From: Chrysomallon squamiferum
Taxonomy: Eukaryota > Mollusca > Gastropoda > Neomphalida > Peltospiridae
Direction of reading: 5' to 3'
DNA length: 27,500 bases
NCBI GenBank assembly: GCA_012295275.1
Contig: CM022672.1
Span: 19,754,894-19,782,393 of the forward strand
A program made the translations under genes and the position numbers. Below the pieces are notes generated by a model, which was not told the DNA's origin, did no database searches, and was given only the letters and a program-made list of their open reading frames with translations. The stretch's first letter is position 1. Each line of letters starts with the position of its first letter. This document shows positions 10,222 through 20,536 of this stretch, in pieces.

Positions 10222-12343
10222 TTAAAATCTTTCTATTTGATTGTTTTTTTTCATCCTTCTTTCTCTGATTTGATTTATCTCTGTCAGTATTTTCTGTTCA
10301 GCACGCACTACATCACGTTTCAGACAGAAACTGAAATCATGGCAGGACCATAAAAAAACAACCTCCCAACCAACCAGAGACCTGAAGCTTGAACTGTTAT
10401 AGAGACCCTTCGCAGCTAGCAGAGACATATGGGTAATAACTGTTATTTTCTTCACAGGGGTTGTTCCATGACTGATCACATCAAGAAAGAAAAAAAAACC
10501 AAAGAAATTAAAATCTGTATCTCCAATTTTGCTTAAAATAGCAACACTGGATTATTTCACGTGTCAGAATCACTAATGTGATTTAAAATTCTTATGCCTT
10601 ATTCAAGTTATGAGAAATGCAAATTAGAGAAATGTTATATACATGCAAAAACATGAATAGAAAAGAGCATTAAAAAAAAAGAGCACATGTAGTATAATGA
10701 TTCGTTTTAGACAGAACAGTAAGCCTAAACGTATTAAAGTCGCTTTACTGTGATTTAAAAACTGAACTGAAGTTGTAATGAAGCCGAGTGGAGACTGAGT
10801 TTTATAAAATGGCCGATCAATGACGTATCTCGACCACTTTATACGTCATTGTCGTTTAATTTTAATTTAAGACATCGGTCGAAAACGAAAAAAATAATTT
10901 AATCGGTGTTGAATATAACCTAATCATGGAAACAGAACGCCTCTTAGAAAACAGATTATCTCAAAGCATGTTGTCTGTTATTTTTGAATGGTATTTGTTT
11001 CCAGCAATCTGTGAATTTCTAGCCTTGAACTGCCTCTGACTTCCCATTGTAGAAATCAGATATCAAAAAACCATGAATGAATTAATAAATGAATACTTAA
11101 ACACACCTCAGAATATTAATATTAACGTTATTTCTGGGGTAATGGAGATACGAAAGAGGAAATTCGTTGCCGCAACAGTTATCAATTAGCAGCAAGTGGT
11201 GTACCTTCCCGTGGGTATGAAATAAAATAGATATCACGGACCATCATGCTGTGGCGGCCTGTAACGTGTTACACATATACTGTAACCCGGTTTTAGTGAA
11301 AACAATAAAAGATTTCGTCTTCTGGATCATTTGGAATCTCCAATACTTTCTGCGTCTTAACTCTCCTTCTGTCTTGAGTCGCTCTTTTGATTAGGTGATT
11401 TTATCACTTATCTTAGTCATCATAGCATTCGGGTTCTCTTAGTTCACATTTCTTTTTTTCTTTTTTTTATAATGTATAAAGAAAAAAAATTACACTTTAT
11501 ATTTTACGTACTGAGAAAACAAGGGTTTGGTCCAATCAGTACTAAGCATGCAGAAAATAAACCAAAAACAACAATAACAAAAAAAAATTGATTATATTTA
11601 TTAGCTTAATTTTTCAACTTCTTTTGTTATTTTACTGTTTCCTCTTTCTTTAAAATTTTAAAATATTGGTTTATTATTCAAGATGATTCAAATAATACAT
11701 TTAAAAAAAAATTCTTAATTCTTCTTGGAATAATAATAGTCATGACGCAGACAGTAAATCGGTCACATTTGAAAGATAATTTTCCTGATGAAAGGAAATA
11801 GTTTGCGTTAAACATTAGTTAACAAACTAAATGACCATATATACTGAACCTAAACAAATATAATCATTTTCTTGTTTAGTATTGTTAATTAACTGTCTCC
11901 TTTTCTGAGGAACAGGCCTCAATAACACGTCAAACGCAAATTTTCGTTTCATTTCCTTGTTTTTTTGGGTTTTTTAAATTCTTGTCAATGAAACTGTAGC
12001 CGCTGATACTGAGTTGAAATTTACAGTTTAAAACAAACTGAATTTATTTATCTTTTATTAGCAATTACACATGTATTGGTGCTATTTCTCATTTCATGGG
12101 TGAATTTTGTTTCTCAGTAATTTCATCTATGTTTAACTGCTAATTTAAAAGTTTCGTTTCACATTTTCAACATAATTTACTTATTTTAATGTTAACTTTA
12201 TATCATAATATAATTCATTCTTACATTTTTTCTTATTTATTATTATTATAATTTTAACAATTTTCTGTTATATTTCATTATAACTGTATTTGTATTTTAA
12301 CAATAATTGTACTTATTATGCCGTTTTGACAACGAAGTATGAA
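10222..12343. other. unique AT-rich intronic sequence
   Basis: No exon or RNA gene seen. It contains the inverted repeat at 10818-10851 (listed separately) and an exceptionally AT-rich interval from about 11450 to 12310. The only listed-length frame (10222-10479, minus strand) has no recognisable motifs. Confidence 0.6.
10818..10851. promoter_or_regulatory. perfect inverted repeat with two CRE-like sites
   Basis: An 11-bp arm caatgacgtat and its exact reverse complement atacgtcattg are separated by 12 bases. Each arm contains TGACGTA, a CRE/bZIP-type core, in opposite orientation. A TATA-like string (ttttataaaat) lies just to the left at about 10800. It could be a transcription factor module or a transcript hairpin; function is inferred only. 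Confidence 0.4.
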
Positions 12344-13050
12344 GAATTTAACGTAACTGTGTGGTTAGAGGTAGGTAAGGTTATACTTACAAGAATGTAA
12401 CGTAACTGTGTGGGTAGAGGTAGGTAAGATTATACTTACAAGAATGTAACGTAACTGTGTAGGTAGAGGTAGGTAAGGTTATACTTACAAGAATGTAAAG
12501 TAACTGTGTGGGTAGAGGTAGGTAAGGTTATACTTACAAGAATGTAACGTAACTGTGTGGTAGGTAAGGTATACTTACAAGAATGTAACGTAACTGTGTA
12601 GGTAGAGGTAGGTAAGGTTATACTTACAAGAATGTAAAGTAACTGTGTGGGTAGAGGTAGATACGGTTATACTTACAAGAATGTAACGTAACTGTGTGGT
12701 AGGTAAGGTATACTTACAAGAATGTAAAGTAACTGTGTGGGTAGAGGTAGGTAAGGTTATACTTACAAGAATGTAACGTAACTGTGTGGTAGGTAAGGTA
12801 TACTTACAAGAATGTAACGTAACTGTGTGGTTAGAGGTAGGTAAGGTTATACTTACAAGAATGTAACGTAACTGTGTGGGTAGAGGTAGGTAAGGTATAC
12901 TTACAAGAATGTAACGTAACTGTGTGGTTAGAGGTAGGTAAGGTATACTTACAAGAATGTAACGTAACTGTGTGGGTAGAGATAGGTAAGATTATACTTA
13001 CAAGAATGTAACGTAACTGTGTGGTAGAGGTAGGTAAGGTTATACTTACA
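12344..13050 (-). repeat. tandem array of receptor 5' splice-site units (14 extra donors)
   Basis: Units of 49, 48 or 41 bp are repeated from 12344 up to the TM6 exon edge. On the transcript strand every unit carries GTAAGTAT. Plus-strand positions of its complement start at 12383, 12432, 12481, 12530, 12571, 12620, 12669, 12710, 12759, 12800, 12849, 12897, 12945, 12994 and 13042. The last (13042-13049) is the authentic donor of the TM6 exon. Spacings are 49,49,49,41,49,49,41,49,41,49,48,48,49,48. The 41-bp form lacks part of the ggtagagg segment. Units also contain a pyrimidine/C-rich stretch ending CCACACAG, followed by 15 nt before the next donor. The array seems to have grown from sequence at the exon-intron border. 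Confidence 0.95.
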
Positions 13051-13150
13051 GATTAATTTCGTAGTACACGGTGTTGAGCAGGTTGTACGTCTGAAGAGGT
13101 AGCCAACACAGAATGAACAAGCAGACGACAATGATCATCATTTTCACGAC
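13050..13150 (-). CDS. TM6 exon of neuropeptide GPCR (CWLP motif)
   Basis: A 101-nt internal exon with acceptor tgatccacag and donor GTAAGTAT. It enters in phase 0 and ends with CT of a Leu codon (phase 2), completed by C at 4472. It encodes 33 residues: VVKMM at the cytoplasmic end, the TM6 helix IIVVCLFILCWLPLQTYN with the CWxP toggle-switch motif, and the start of extracellular loop 3 (LLNTVYYEIN). CWLPLQ followed by (T/L)YN is typical of leucokinin, luqin/RYamide and related invertebrate neuropeptide receptors. Its donor lies in the last unit of the tandem array. Upstream exons (TM1-TM5, with DRY) were not found in the window, so the gene is partial here. A 60-codon minus-strand frame at 12949-13131 is a shadow. 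Confidence 0.93.
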
Positions 13151-13470
13151 CTGTGGATCAAAACAAAACAAGAGTTCTTTAGAAGAAGAAGACAGAGAAG
13201 TACATGCATTTGTTTGATTGTTTTTTTTTTTTTTGTTGTTGTATTTTTCTAATTAATTTTTTTAAATGCAGGTATATTTATTTATAACAGTTTACATTGT
13301 TATTGTTATATGTTATTTTTTAAACAGAATTCATGCTAAATGTATTGTTGCAAGTAAGGCTTCTCATTGGTTTAGAAAAGACAATGGGAAGGCGCATTTA
13401 AAGCAGTTGTTACTGCTTGGCGATAAAAGTGACTCTACTTTGGTCTCAACCTTTTCATTTTAAAATATTA
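13151..13470. other. start of upstream intron, unique sequence
   Basis: AT-rich intronic DNA immediately upstream of the TM6 acceptor, with a T run at 13219-13232. A 65-codon plus-strand frame (13266-13463) is antisense, without motifs, and is not called. Confidence 0.55.
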
Positions 13471-13472
13471 AT

Positions 13473-13546
13473 ATTAATAATAATAATGATCATCATCATC
13501 ATAACAATGATAATCAAAATAATTACAATTATGATATAATAATAAG

Positions 13547-13581
<35 letters not shown>

Positions 13582-13660
13582 AAATTAAGAATATAACAAT
13601 AATAATGATCATAATATTAACAGTAGTAATAACAAAAACAATAATATCAACAACAGTGAC
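13473..13660. repeat. AAT/ATC/AAC trinucleotide-rich tract
   Basis: Imperfect AAT and ATC triplets surround a clean (AAC)n of about 12 units at 13546-13581. Confidence 0.92.
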
Positions 13661-14867
13661 AGCATAAAGATGTGTTGAGATTTAATAAACACGTATTAAT
13701 TTGTTTCGTTCTTATCAGGACTGTCTGGACAATTCTGCCATAGCATTTTAGACATTTTCAAATACGTATCAATCTTATTTTCCAATCTCTTTTATTGTTA
13801 TTCAGAATACAGCACGCAACAAGAGTAATATTTCATACTGAACACATCTTTTATTTACATTATTAATTTCTAAATGGTGCAATTCAAAAGGCGAGTATCA
13901 CAAAGTCATCTGTCTGTTTCGTGTCAGTTACTTCCACAACATCTCAGTTCAGGCTAATTACCCAATAGTATATTTTACACATTTTACATATCCATCACTG
14001 AAAGCTGTTGCACTGCACCTAGATATTTTTTTTTTTTGCTGTTGCTGAACAGGAAGGAAAAATAATTTGCAATCTGCATGATGGCTTCAGTTTTTCTATC
14101 TAGACATCAGAAAAACGGCAGGCAACTTCATACACTGCATATCAAGGAGCACATTAGAATGAAAAATAGTAATTTGATTGATCACCTAGCTTTGGTATCA
14201 TGGTCAACAAGTCAATTTGTCTTGTTGTTTTTCTGAATTATCTCGGAATCGCACGCTTGGTTGTAGTCGGTCAGTAAAATACTAAATTCATGTACTAGAA
14301 ATCATTACACTGGATTAAGATACACACAGACCCAAACACACACCGGCCATAACCCTTGTTCAAAAAAGCTAGCTAGTTCCCCGCTTTTCTATTTCTTCTT
14401 TTTACAAACGGACATTTATTGAAATTACAGCTATTTTCGCCTGATATATGGTGTTGGTTTGGTGCTGGAATAAAAATTTGTGAAAAGCCAACCGAACGAA
14501 CTTCCCTGACCCCTTTTATCTTGAGAGCCACCTTGTGGAAAGCTGACAAAATGCCCGGGTAATTAAGGAAAGGGAAGTTATTGGTATCGTTGTTATTGCA
14601 AGGATTTTAGGCTTCAAGCCGAAAACAATAATGGCGTCATCTGTCTTCGTACTTTGGACGCCTTAAAAACTACATGGGCTGTTTTAATATATTGAAATTG
14701 TCAGTCGAACAACGCATCATCTTGTACGTAATTGTAGCTTTATCTGCGGCTCTATTAATAGCAGTCAAATTGATGGTGGTATTTTTCTAACAAGTTTGCA
14801 TAGCGATTTATTTCCTTCCCCCTTTTTTCTTTACTAAATAAAACTATGTCGCTATCTTTCTCTTTTT

Positions 14868-14870
<3 letters not shown>
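13661..14870. other. unique sequence, no gene seen
   Basis: Moderately complex unique DNA. The patch 14460-14680 is less AT-rich but all frames close quickly and no GPCR exon motif (DRY, LAxxD, TM5 Pro) is recognisable on either strand. Confidence 0.55.

Positions 14871-14871
<1 letters not shown>

Positions 14872-14944
<73 letters not shown>
14872..14944. repeat. (CT)n microsatellite, about 73 bp
   Basis: A pure CT run. On the receptor transcript strand it would be (GA)n, opposite in sense to the (CU)n tracts at 3812-3908 and 8170-8270. Confidence 0.96.
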
Positions 14945-14948
<4 letters not shown>

Positions 14949-15094
14949 TTGAGGCTGTATTTCATTCAAATGACAAAGATTCCATTAAAACGATCAAACA
15001 TTCTTGTCAAGTAAAGCTAAAATTATGGTAGAAAGCAAGCATCAGTAGGACTGATTCAGAAACTAAAATATATCTATTAATATATGTGATATGT

Positions 15095-15290
15095 GTTATA
15101 AACAAACAATCAAACAAATAAATAAGTAAGTAAATAAATAAATAAATAAAAACGACTAAAAAAACCCAGCTATATATCAATACGTAAAAGAAAGAACAAA
15201 CAAACCATCCAGCAATCATCTAGCTGAACAACCCATAAACTATATATATATATATTTTTTTTTTTTTTAAATATATATAAATAAACATAT
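15095..15290. repeat. AAAC/AAAT tetranucleotides and TA-rich patch
   Basis: Imperfect CAAA and AAAT units up to about 15152. After a unique spacer, a (TA)n plus T run and TA-rich tail follow at 15240-15290. Confidence 0.85.
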
Positions 15291-15595
15291 AAATAATATA
15301 ACCATCATTAGCATTTGTTTATATTGCAGCGATCCTAATAAACAGAAATATAAAAAAAAAAATCAGTGAAGTTCATGGACACAGACCACACATGACTCAT
15401 CCCCGTAAAACAGAAGAAAGTTGCGTGAAGCTGATGTAGTTTTTATTACGACACACGCGGTCATCCCGTGGAATGTCAGTGTGAAACGAAATAGATGTCA
15501 GATGAAATGTTGTTATGTGGATAATGAATATTATATGAATCAATCGAATAATACGGATGAAAAGAAAAGTCGATGAGGCAGTTAAGCTGCAGACG

Positions 15596-15623
15596 AAAAA
15601 AAAAAAAAAAAAAAAAAAAAAAA
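15596..15623. repeat. poly(A) tract, 28 nt
   Basis: A pure A run preceded by GACG and followed by GG. No retroposon body recognised. Confidence 0.9.
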
Positions 15624-17090
15624 GGAACGTATGAAATTATGTGAGGATAGGTCGCATAACGTAGTAAAACAAATATATGTGGGTCAAAGCCAGAAGTATT
15701 CACAGAGGCGTGAAAACACAAATTCTAGGCTTATATATGGACTAGATAATAATTGAAATATAACAGAGATATAGCACGTACACATTCATGTACACATACG
15801 TATTTTCATATATCCAGTACTTCAGTAAAGGATGCACGTTTAAGGTTATTAAATTAGAAAAAAAGATGTGATCGTAAACTTTTCTTTGTTGGTGATCAAT
15901 AACAATATCTTTTTCACTTGTAAATATATTAAAAAATCAGTAATTATACGAATATGCGTTTTATAATTAGAATTTTACGTTACTAAAAATAGCTGTAATT
16001 TTCTGAACAGTTTTTAAATGATGATGATGATGATAAATGATAAACACCTTCTAGACTAATTATTTAAAAATAAGTAGAGCTTTTATAAAAATAAGTTCAT
16101 ATAATTTTATACACTGTAGTATATGACCAGAGAATAAATAAAGTTATTTATTTGTTTGTTTACTATGGTGGAAGATAAAAAAGATTAAAAAATAAATAAA
16201 TAAATAAATAAAAAATAAAACAAAAAACACCAAAAGCAGAGAAAAAAACACAAACAAACAAATAAAAAAAAAGTCGCTTTTATTCTTTGCTATGTCCTTC
16301 TACTCTTTCGAATCCGTCTTAATAACGAAACGTCGGAAAAAAATCTGGTTAAGGAAATTAATTTCTCTTTCGTCAATACTAATGTTCTTACAGTGTTCAA
16401 TAAAGCAGGATATTGTTTCACCTTTCACTGATCTGAGTCAGAAATAAAACAAACTGATCGTTTCAAACGGAGATTCCCCAGCTAGGCAAATTGCATGATG
16501 AAAGAACTAAAACCCAAACCAACGTTCTGATAGTCATTCTATTTTACGTCGAGGAATATTGCTTTCCTCATTGACAAAAAAAAAAAAAAAAAAAAAAAAA
16601 AGAACAATGTGGTCCGAATCCCATAAGGCGAATATGCGGCGTAACGACTATGAAGTCTTTTGAAGTTTTAAACTGCTTAACGTCTGACGTTTTTAAACTG
16701 CAGTCTGACGTGACCCCCCCGCTTCAGTCTGACGTGACACGCTTCAGTCTGAACAGACTTTGGTTCTTGACTTCGTCGTTGAAAATAAGCTAATGATCTA
16801 CGGGCGCATCTGCCAGGAAATATTCATTGCTTACAGGTAACAGGAGACATCTGTGCTGTAATGAATATTTAATTATTGAAATTAACAGGCTCACTGGTTT
16901 GTTATATCGAAGTGTTTCCGTCATTTCCTCTCTCCTTGTGCACAAAATCATTGCGCATACCTCTGCCATTCACCTACCCACGCTAATGACACAGTTTCTC
17001 CTGTTTCCGTCATAATTAAATCTTCAGTTTACAATTATTTAAAGGTGCTATCTGTCACTTCTTGGCATTTAAGAGATTAAATATCTCAAC
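15624..17090. other. unique AT-rich sequence with A-rich patches
   Basis: No gene seen. It contains (ATG)n at about 16018-16034, AAAT units at 16190-16212, a 26-nt A run at 16576-16601 and the TGACGT-containing short repeat at 16680-16760. The frame at 16827-17015 has no motifs. Confidence 0.55.
16680..16760. repeat. short repeat with three TGACGT cores
   Basis: TGACGT occurs at 16685, 16706 and 16730. The last two sit in a near-identical cagtctgacgtgac unit spaced 24 bp. A further decayed copy (cttcagtctga) lies at 16742 and forms the palindrome agtctgaacagact. TGACGT is the half-site core of CRE-type elements; a regulatory role is inference. Confidence 0.5.
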
Positions 17091-17095
17091 AAGTG

Positions 17096-17098
<3 letters not shown>

Positions 17099-17169
<71 letters not shown>

Positions 17170-17200
17170 AGTGTCTGTTGTGTGTGGGTGTGTGTGTGTG
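17099..17200. repeat. (GT)n microsatellite
   Basis: A pure GT run to 17166, followed by an interrupted GT-rich tail. The Val-Cys frame across it is a shadow. Confidence 0.96.
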
Positions 17201-17359
17201 TTTTATCATTCCATTCAAATGTATTTTATGGGAAATTCAGGACTGTATTTCCGTCCTACATTAAGATCTAGATTTTATAGTTCTGCGCTGTACACTTTTA
17301 TTTTTAAACACTGACAGACATACACATATATACACACACAAGAAAAACATATATATATA

Positions 17360-17443
17360 TCTTCCTTTCTTCCCTTTCTTCCCTTCCTTTCCTTTTCTTT
17401 TCTTTTCTTTTCTTTTCTTTCTTTCTTTCCTTCCTTCCTTCCT
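17360..17443. repeat. CTTT/CCTT pyrimidine tract
   Basis: Tandem CTTTT, CTTT and CCTT units, all pyrimidine on the plus strand. The minus strand is Lys/Arg/Glu-coding purine repeat. Confidence 0.94.
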
Positions 17444-18060
17444 AATTTATTTCTTCGCACTTCCAGACTAATCTCAGACACGTTCTGTTTAAAATAACTA
17501 CAAACATTGCATGACTGTTTACAGTTAGTATTAAAATACATGAGTAAGTTCCGTTTGTCCATAACCATCCATATTATATTATCTTTACACGAAAAGAAAA
17601 TATCGTCATTGAAATATTTTCCTCTTCTTTCCTTGCGTTCATGCTGCAGCGTGTAGACTTATGCCATGCCTCGGGTCTCAGTTATATGTTGACACTTGAG
17701 TTAGAGTCAATATTGGCAATAATATCAAGGAATTCATGGGATACAGAATGATCAGAGAGAGATGTTTTATGCTACGTTTTCCAGGGCCTGCAATCAATGT
17801 AGCTATTTCGACATGCACATGATACAAGATTTTTAAGTGCTGTGTTGATCTTTGATCCGCTTTCGATCATCGATCATCATGTTTCAGTGGGATAAGCTTA
17901 CAGTTTACACCACTAATGATTAGAATCAGTTCTGAATGAGAGAAAAAAAAAAGTTGAAAGATAGAGAAAATAAATATGCTAATATAAATATGTAGTTAGG
18001 TAACTGCAGAGTTTGCATCTATTCGTGTTTTTATTCAAAATAATAAGTTGTGTATGTGAA
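17444..18060. other. unique sequence, no gene seen
   Basis: Mixed unique DNA. A small patch at 17855-17885 repeats gatc-containing words (tttgatccgc, cgatcatcgatcatcatg). No exon signal recognised. Confidence 0.5.
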
Positions 18061-18255
18061 TATCTATGTACATTTGTGTATGTATGTCTGTCTGTGTGTG
18101 TGTAGTATTTATGTGTGTTTGTGTATGTATATATATATATGTGTGTATATATGTATGTGTATATGTATGTGTATATGTATATATGTGTACTGTATGTGTG
18201 TGTGTGTATGTGCATGAATATTTGTATGAGTTTGTGTGGCTGTATATGTAAGTGA

Positions 18256-18292
<37 letters not shown>

Positions 18293-18300
18293 AAATGTAC
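18060..18300. repeat. TG/TA-rich compound microsatellite
   Basis: Interleaved TGTA, TATG, (TG)n and (TA)n runs. Long frames on both strands (Cys-Val or Tyr-Ile-His-Thr repeats) are artefacts. Confidence 0.94.
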
Positions 18301-18405
18301 GTCTATATGTGTGTGTCTGTATATTTTTGTGTTTCTTTGAATTTGAATGCTATTCATTAGCTCATATATTTTTTAAATCTTTCTTTCTTACATTCAATTT
18401 CACTG

Positions 18406-18441
18406 TTATTATTATTATTATTATTATTTTTTTTTTTTTTA
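18406..18441. repeat. (ATT)n plus poly(T)
   Basis: About seven ATT units running into a T homopolymer. Confidence 0.92.
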
Positions 18442-18619
18442 CATAAGAACATAAAACCCTAGTTACAAGAGACAACTTGAGACGTACTTGAGTGAACGAT
18501 TCATATAAAACGCTTACAGTAATTCACAACAACAACCAGTAATGACAGGGATTTGCTGCATTCACGACACACAACTAATCAGGGAACATTATGTTCGTAA
18601 TGTGTTGCTGTTACAATAT

Positions 18620-19210
18620 TATCATCGCTGAACTATTTAATCTTACGTTGCGTGACTTCAAAACCATTCGCGTAGCATTACCGCTGGATTATGAACGTAT
18701 CGTGGCTTCTTCCGGAAGAGATAAAAGCAATTTTAAAGTGTCGAAACGTTCGTCACGCGAATTAGACCCTTTAACAGTGGCCAAAGTTGTCGGGGGACTT
18801 TTTTTTTTTTTTTTTCTTTCTCAAAGAACGCTTGATAACGGGAAAAAAAAAAAAAAATGGACGACGACTGGTTCCGCAGCAGACGTGCGCGGTGAAAGAG
18901 TAATTGACTTGCAATAGGCGATGTTGTTAGTGAGTGTTAATACGCGTTTTTCTGCACATTAACGAACTTTCCATCCGACTTTCCATTCAGCCCCGCAGAG
19001 TATTTTTTTTTTTTTTTTTTTCGTGCAGAGGCGACCACTCAACGTATTGACTGACCACCGCCTCTTTAATGGACGTTATGGTTCAAGTAGGGTGACGGCA
19101 TTTGTACGTATATTGTGCGACCGCGGTCACTGTTGGAACGTGTTCGCTTTGAATAGAAGGACTTGTCAACGGACAGAAGTGGAAATGGCTGCTTTTTGAA
19201 ATGGCGCACT
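18620..19210. other. CpG-dense non-repetitive island broken by homopolymers
   Basis: My hand count gives roughly 40 CpG in this stretch, far above the AT-rich surroundings, excluding T/A homopolymers at about 18800-18815, 18842-18857 and 19002-19021. A plus-strand frame (18591-18917) stays open through a T run and an A run, with a non-repetitive part reading VALPLDYERIVASSGRDK. I recognise no domain and see no clear splice sites. A promoter or enhancer, a 5' non-coding exon of the receptor gene, or an old mobile element remnant are all possible. Confidence 0.35.
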
Positions 19211-19306
19211 CTTTGCCTTGTCATCTGATAAAAAAAAAAAAGATGACTCCCGCACTGATGTTATAGAGTTGAATGTTGTTGGGGGTTCTTTTAGCTCTTG
19301 AAATGT

Positions 19307-19526
19307 GACTGTGTGTGTGTGAGTGTGTGTGGGTGGGTGTGTGTGTGTGTGTGTGTGGGGTGTGAGAGAGAGAGAGAGGTGTAAAGAAAAAGAGCGAGAG
19401 AAAGACTGAGAAAGCAAAGAGAACGAAAAGAGGAAGAAAAAAGGGAGAAAAATAGATATAAAGATAGGTAGATAAACAGACAGATACGCACACACGCACA
19501 CACACACACATACACACCCACACACG
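19307..19526. repeat. (GT)n, GA-rich and (CA)n tracts in inverted arrangement
   Basis: GT-rich repeat at about 19309-19358, GA-rich segment at 19362-19450, and CA-rich repeat at about 19487-19526. The GT and CA arms are complementary. Three overlapping minus-strand frames here are shadows. Confidence 0.92.
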
Positions 19527-20476
19527 AAATATATGTCTTTAACGAGTTCAGAAAATTAAAGATTTTTTAATATATTTCGCTTCGATAATTAATCTTTGTG
19601 CTATTTAACACCTATTTTTTTATTTTTTTATTTTTTATTTTAGCGTTTTGCAGATGAGTTTGAGTTTTACACATCAAAATAATTTGGGATTCTTTTTCAA
19701 ATATATCTTTTTATTTTTGTTATTACTAAGACAGCAACTTACATATTAATTTGACGGCCATTTGGAAATAATTATAATTTATCTACAGCAACAAGAAATC
19801 TCATTATTTCAATACAAAACGTCGTCCATTCTCAGACGTTCGAATATCTGATGAAGTCGAAGATAGACGTTATTAATGTTATTTACAAAGACGTTTACTC
19901 ATAGCGGCTTTCTGTACATTTATCTCCTTATCAAATTATTAATAACTTTATTACTTCTTCGGTTGTTCATGGAAAATATCGCCAAGTGTTGATCAGCTGG
20001 TAATTCTGTCATTAATGAGAGAGATTTCGGTTCAGTAAGATTCCCTTTGGAAATGTTTTATCCAGAACGCCATTTATCATAATGACGTTTTGAGTTTATT
20101 TGAGTGTCTATCAGAAATCGTTCTTCACTAGCAAAAGTTTCTTTTTTTTTTCTTTTTTCTTCTTTTTTTTTCTGAGAGTGTAATGAAATGTTTCGATAAG
20201 GGAAAAAGATAACTAATTTTTTTTTTTCATTCGGTTGCGAGTAACAGAATAAACATACAGTCAAATACCATCTAATGAAATGTTTTTTTACTATTTTATT
20301 ATTCTTTTTTATTTTTTTTCATTTATAAATTAAATTATTTTGGTAATTAATTATATTTGATAATTTATTATATTATAGATATGTGTTTGTTAGTGTTTTT
20401 GTGTGTGTATATACAAGTGTGTGTTTTTTTTTTTTTTTTTTTTTATAATAAAACTTTTAAGATACCATCATCCTCT

Positions 20477-20477
<1 letters not shown>
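19527..20477. other. unique AT-rich sequence with T-rich patches
   Basis: No gene seen. T-rich patches lie at 19610-19640, 20140-20172, 20216-20228 and 20424-20444. Confidence 0.55.

Positions 20478-20535
<58 letters not shown>
20478..20535. repeat. (TAA)n microsatellite
   Basis: About nineteen uninterrupted TAA units. Confidence 0.96.

Positions 20536-20536
<1 letters not shown>

Noticed and set aside
12344-13050. Array resembling a CRISPR locus
   Set aside because: The whole unit is repeated including the part that would be spacer. There are no unique spacers, and the host is a eukaryote.
12949-13131. 60-codon minus-strand frame over the TM6 exon
   Set aside because: It is in a different frame from the true exon and runs through the array; a shadow.
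18060-18357. Overlapping Tyr-Ile-His-Thr and Cys-Val frames
   Set aside because: Products of TG/TA repeats on both strands.
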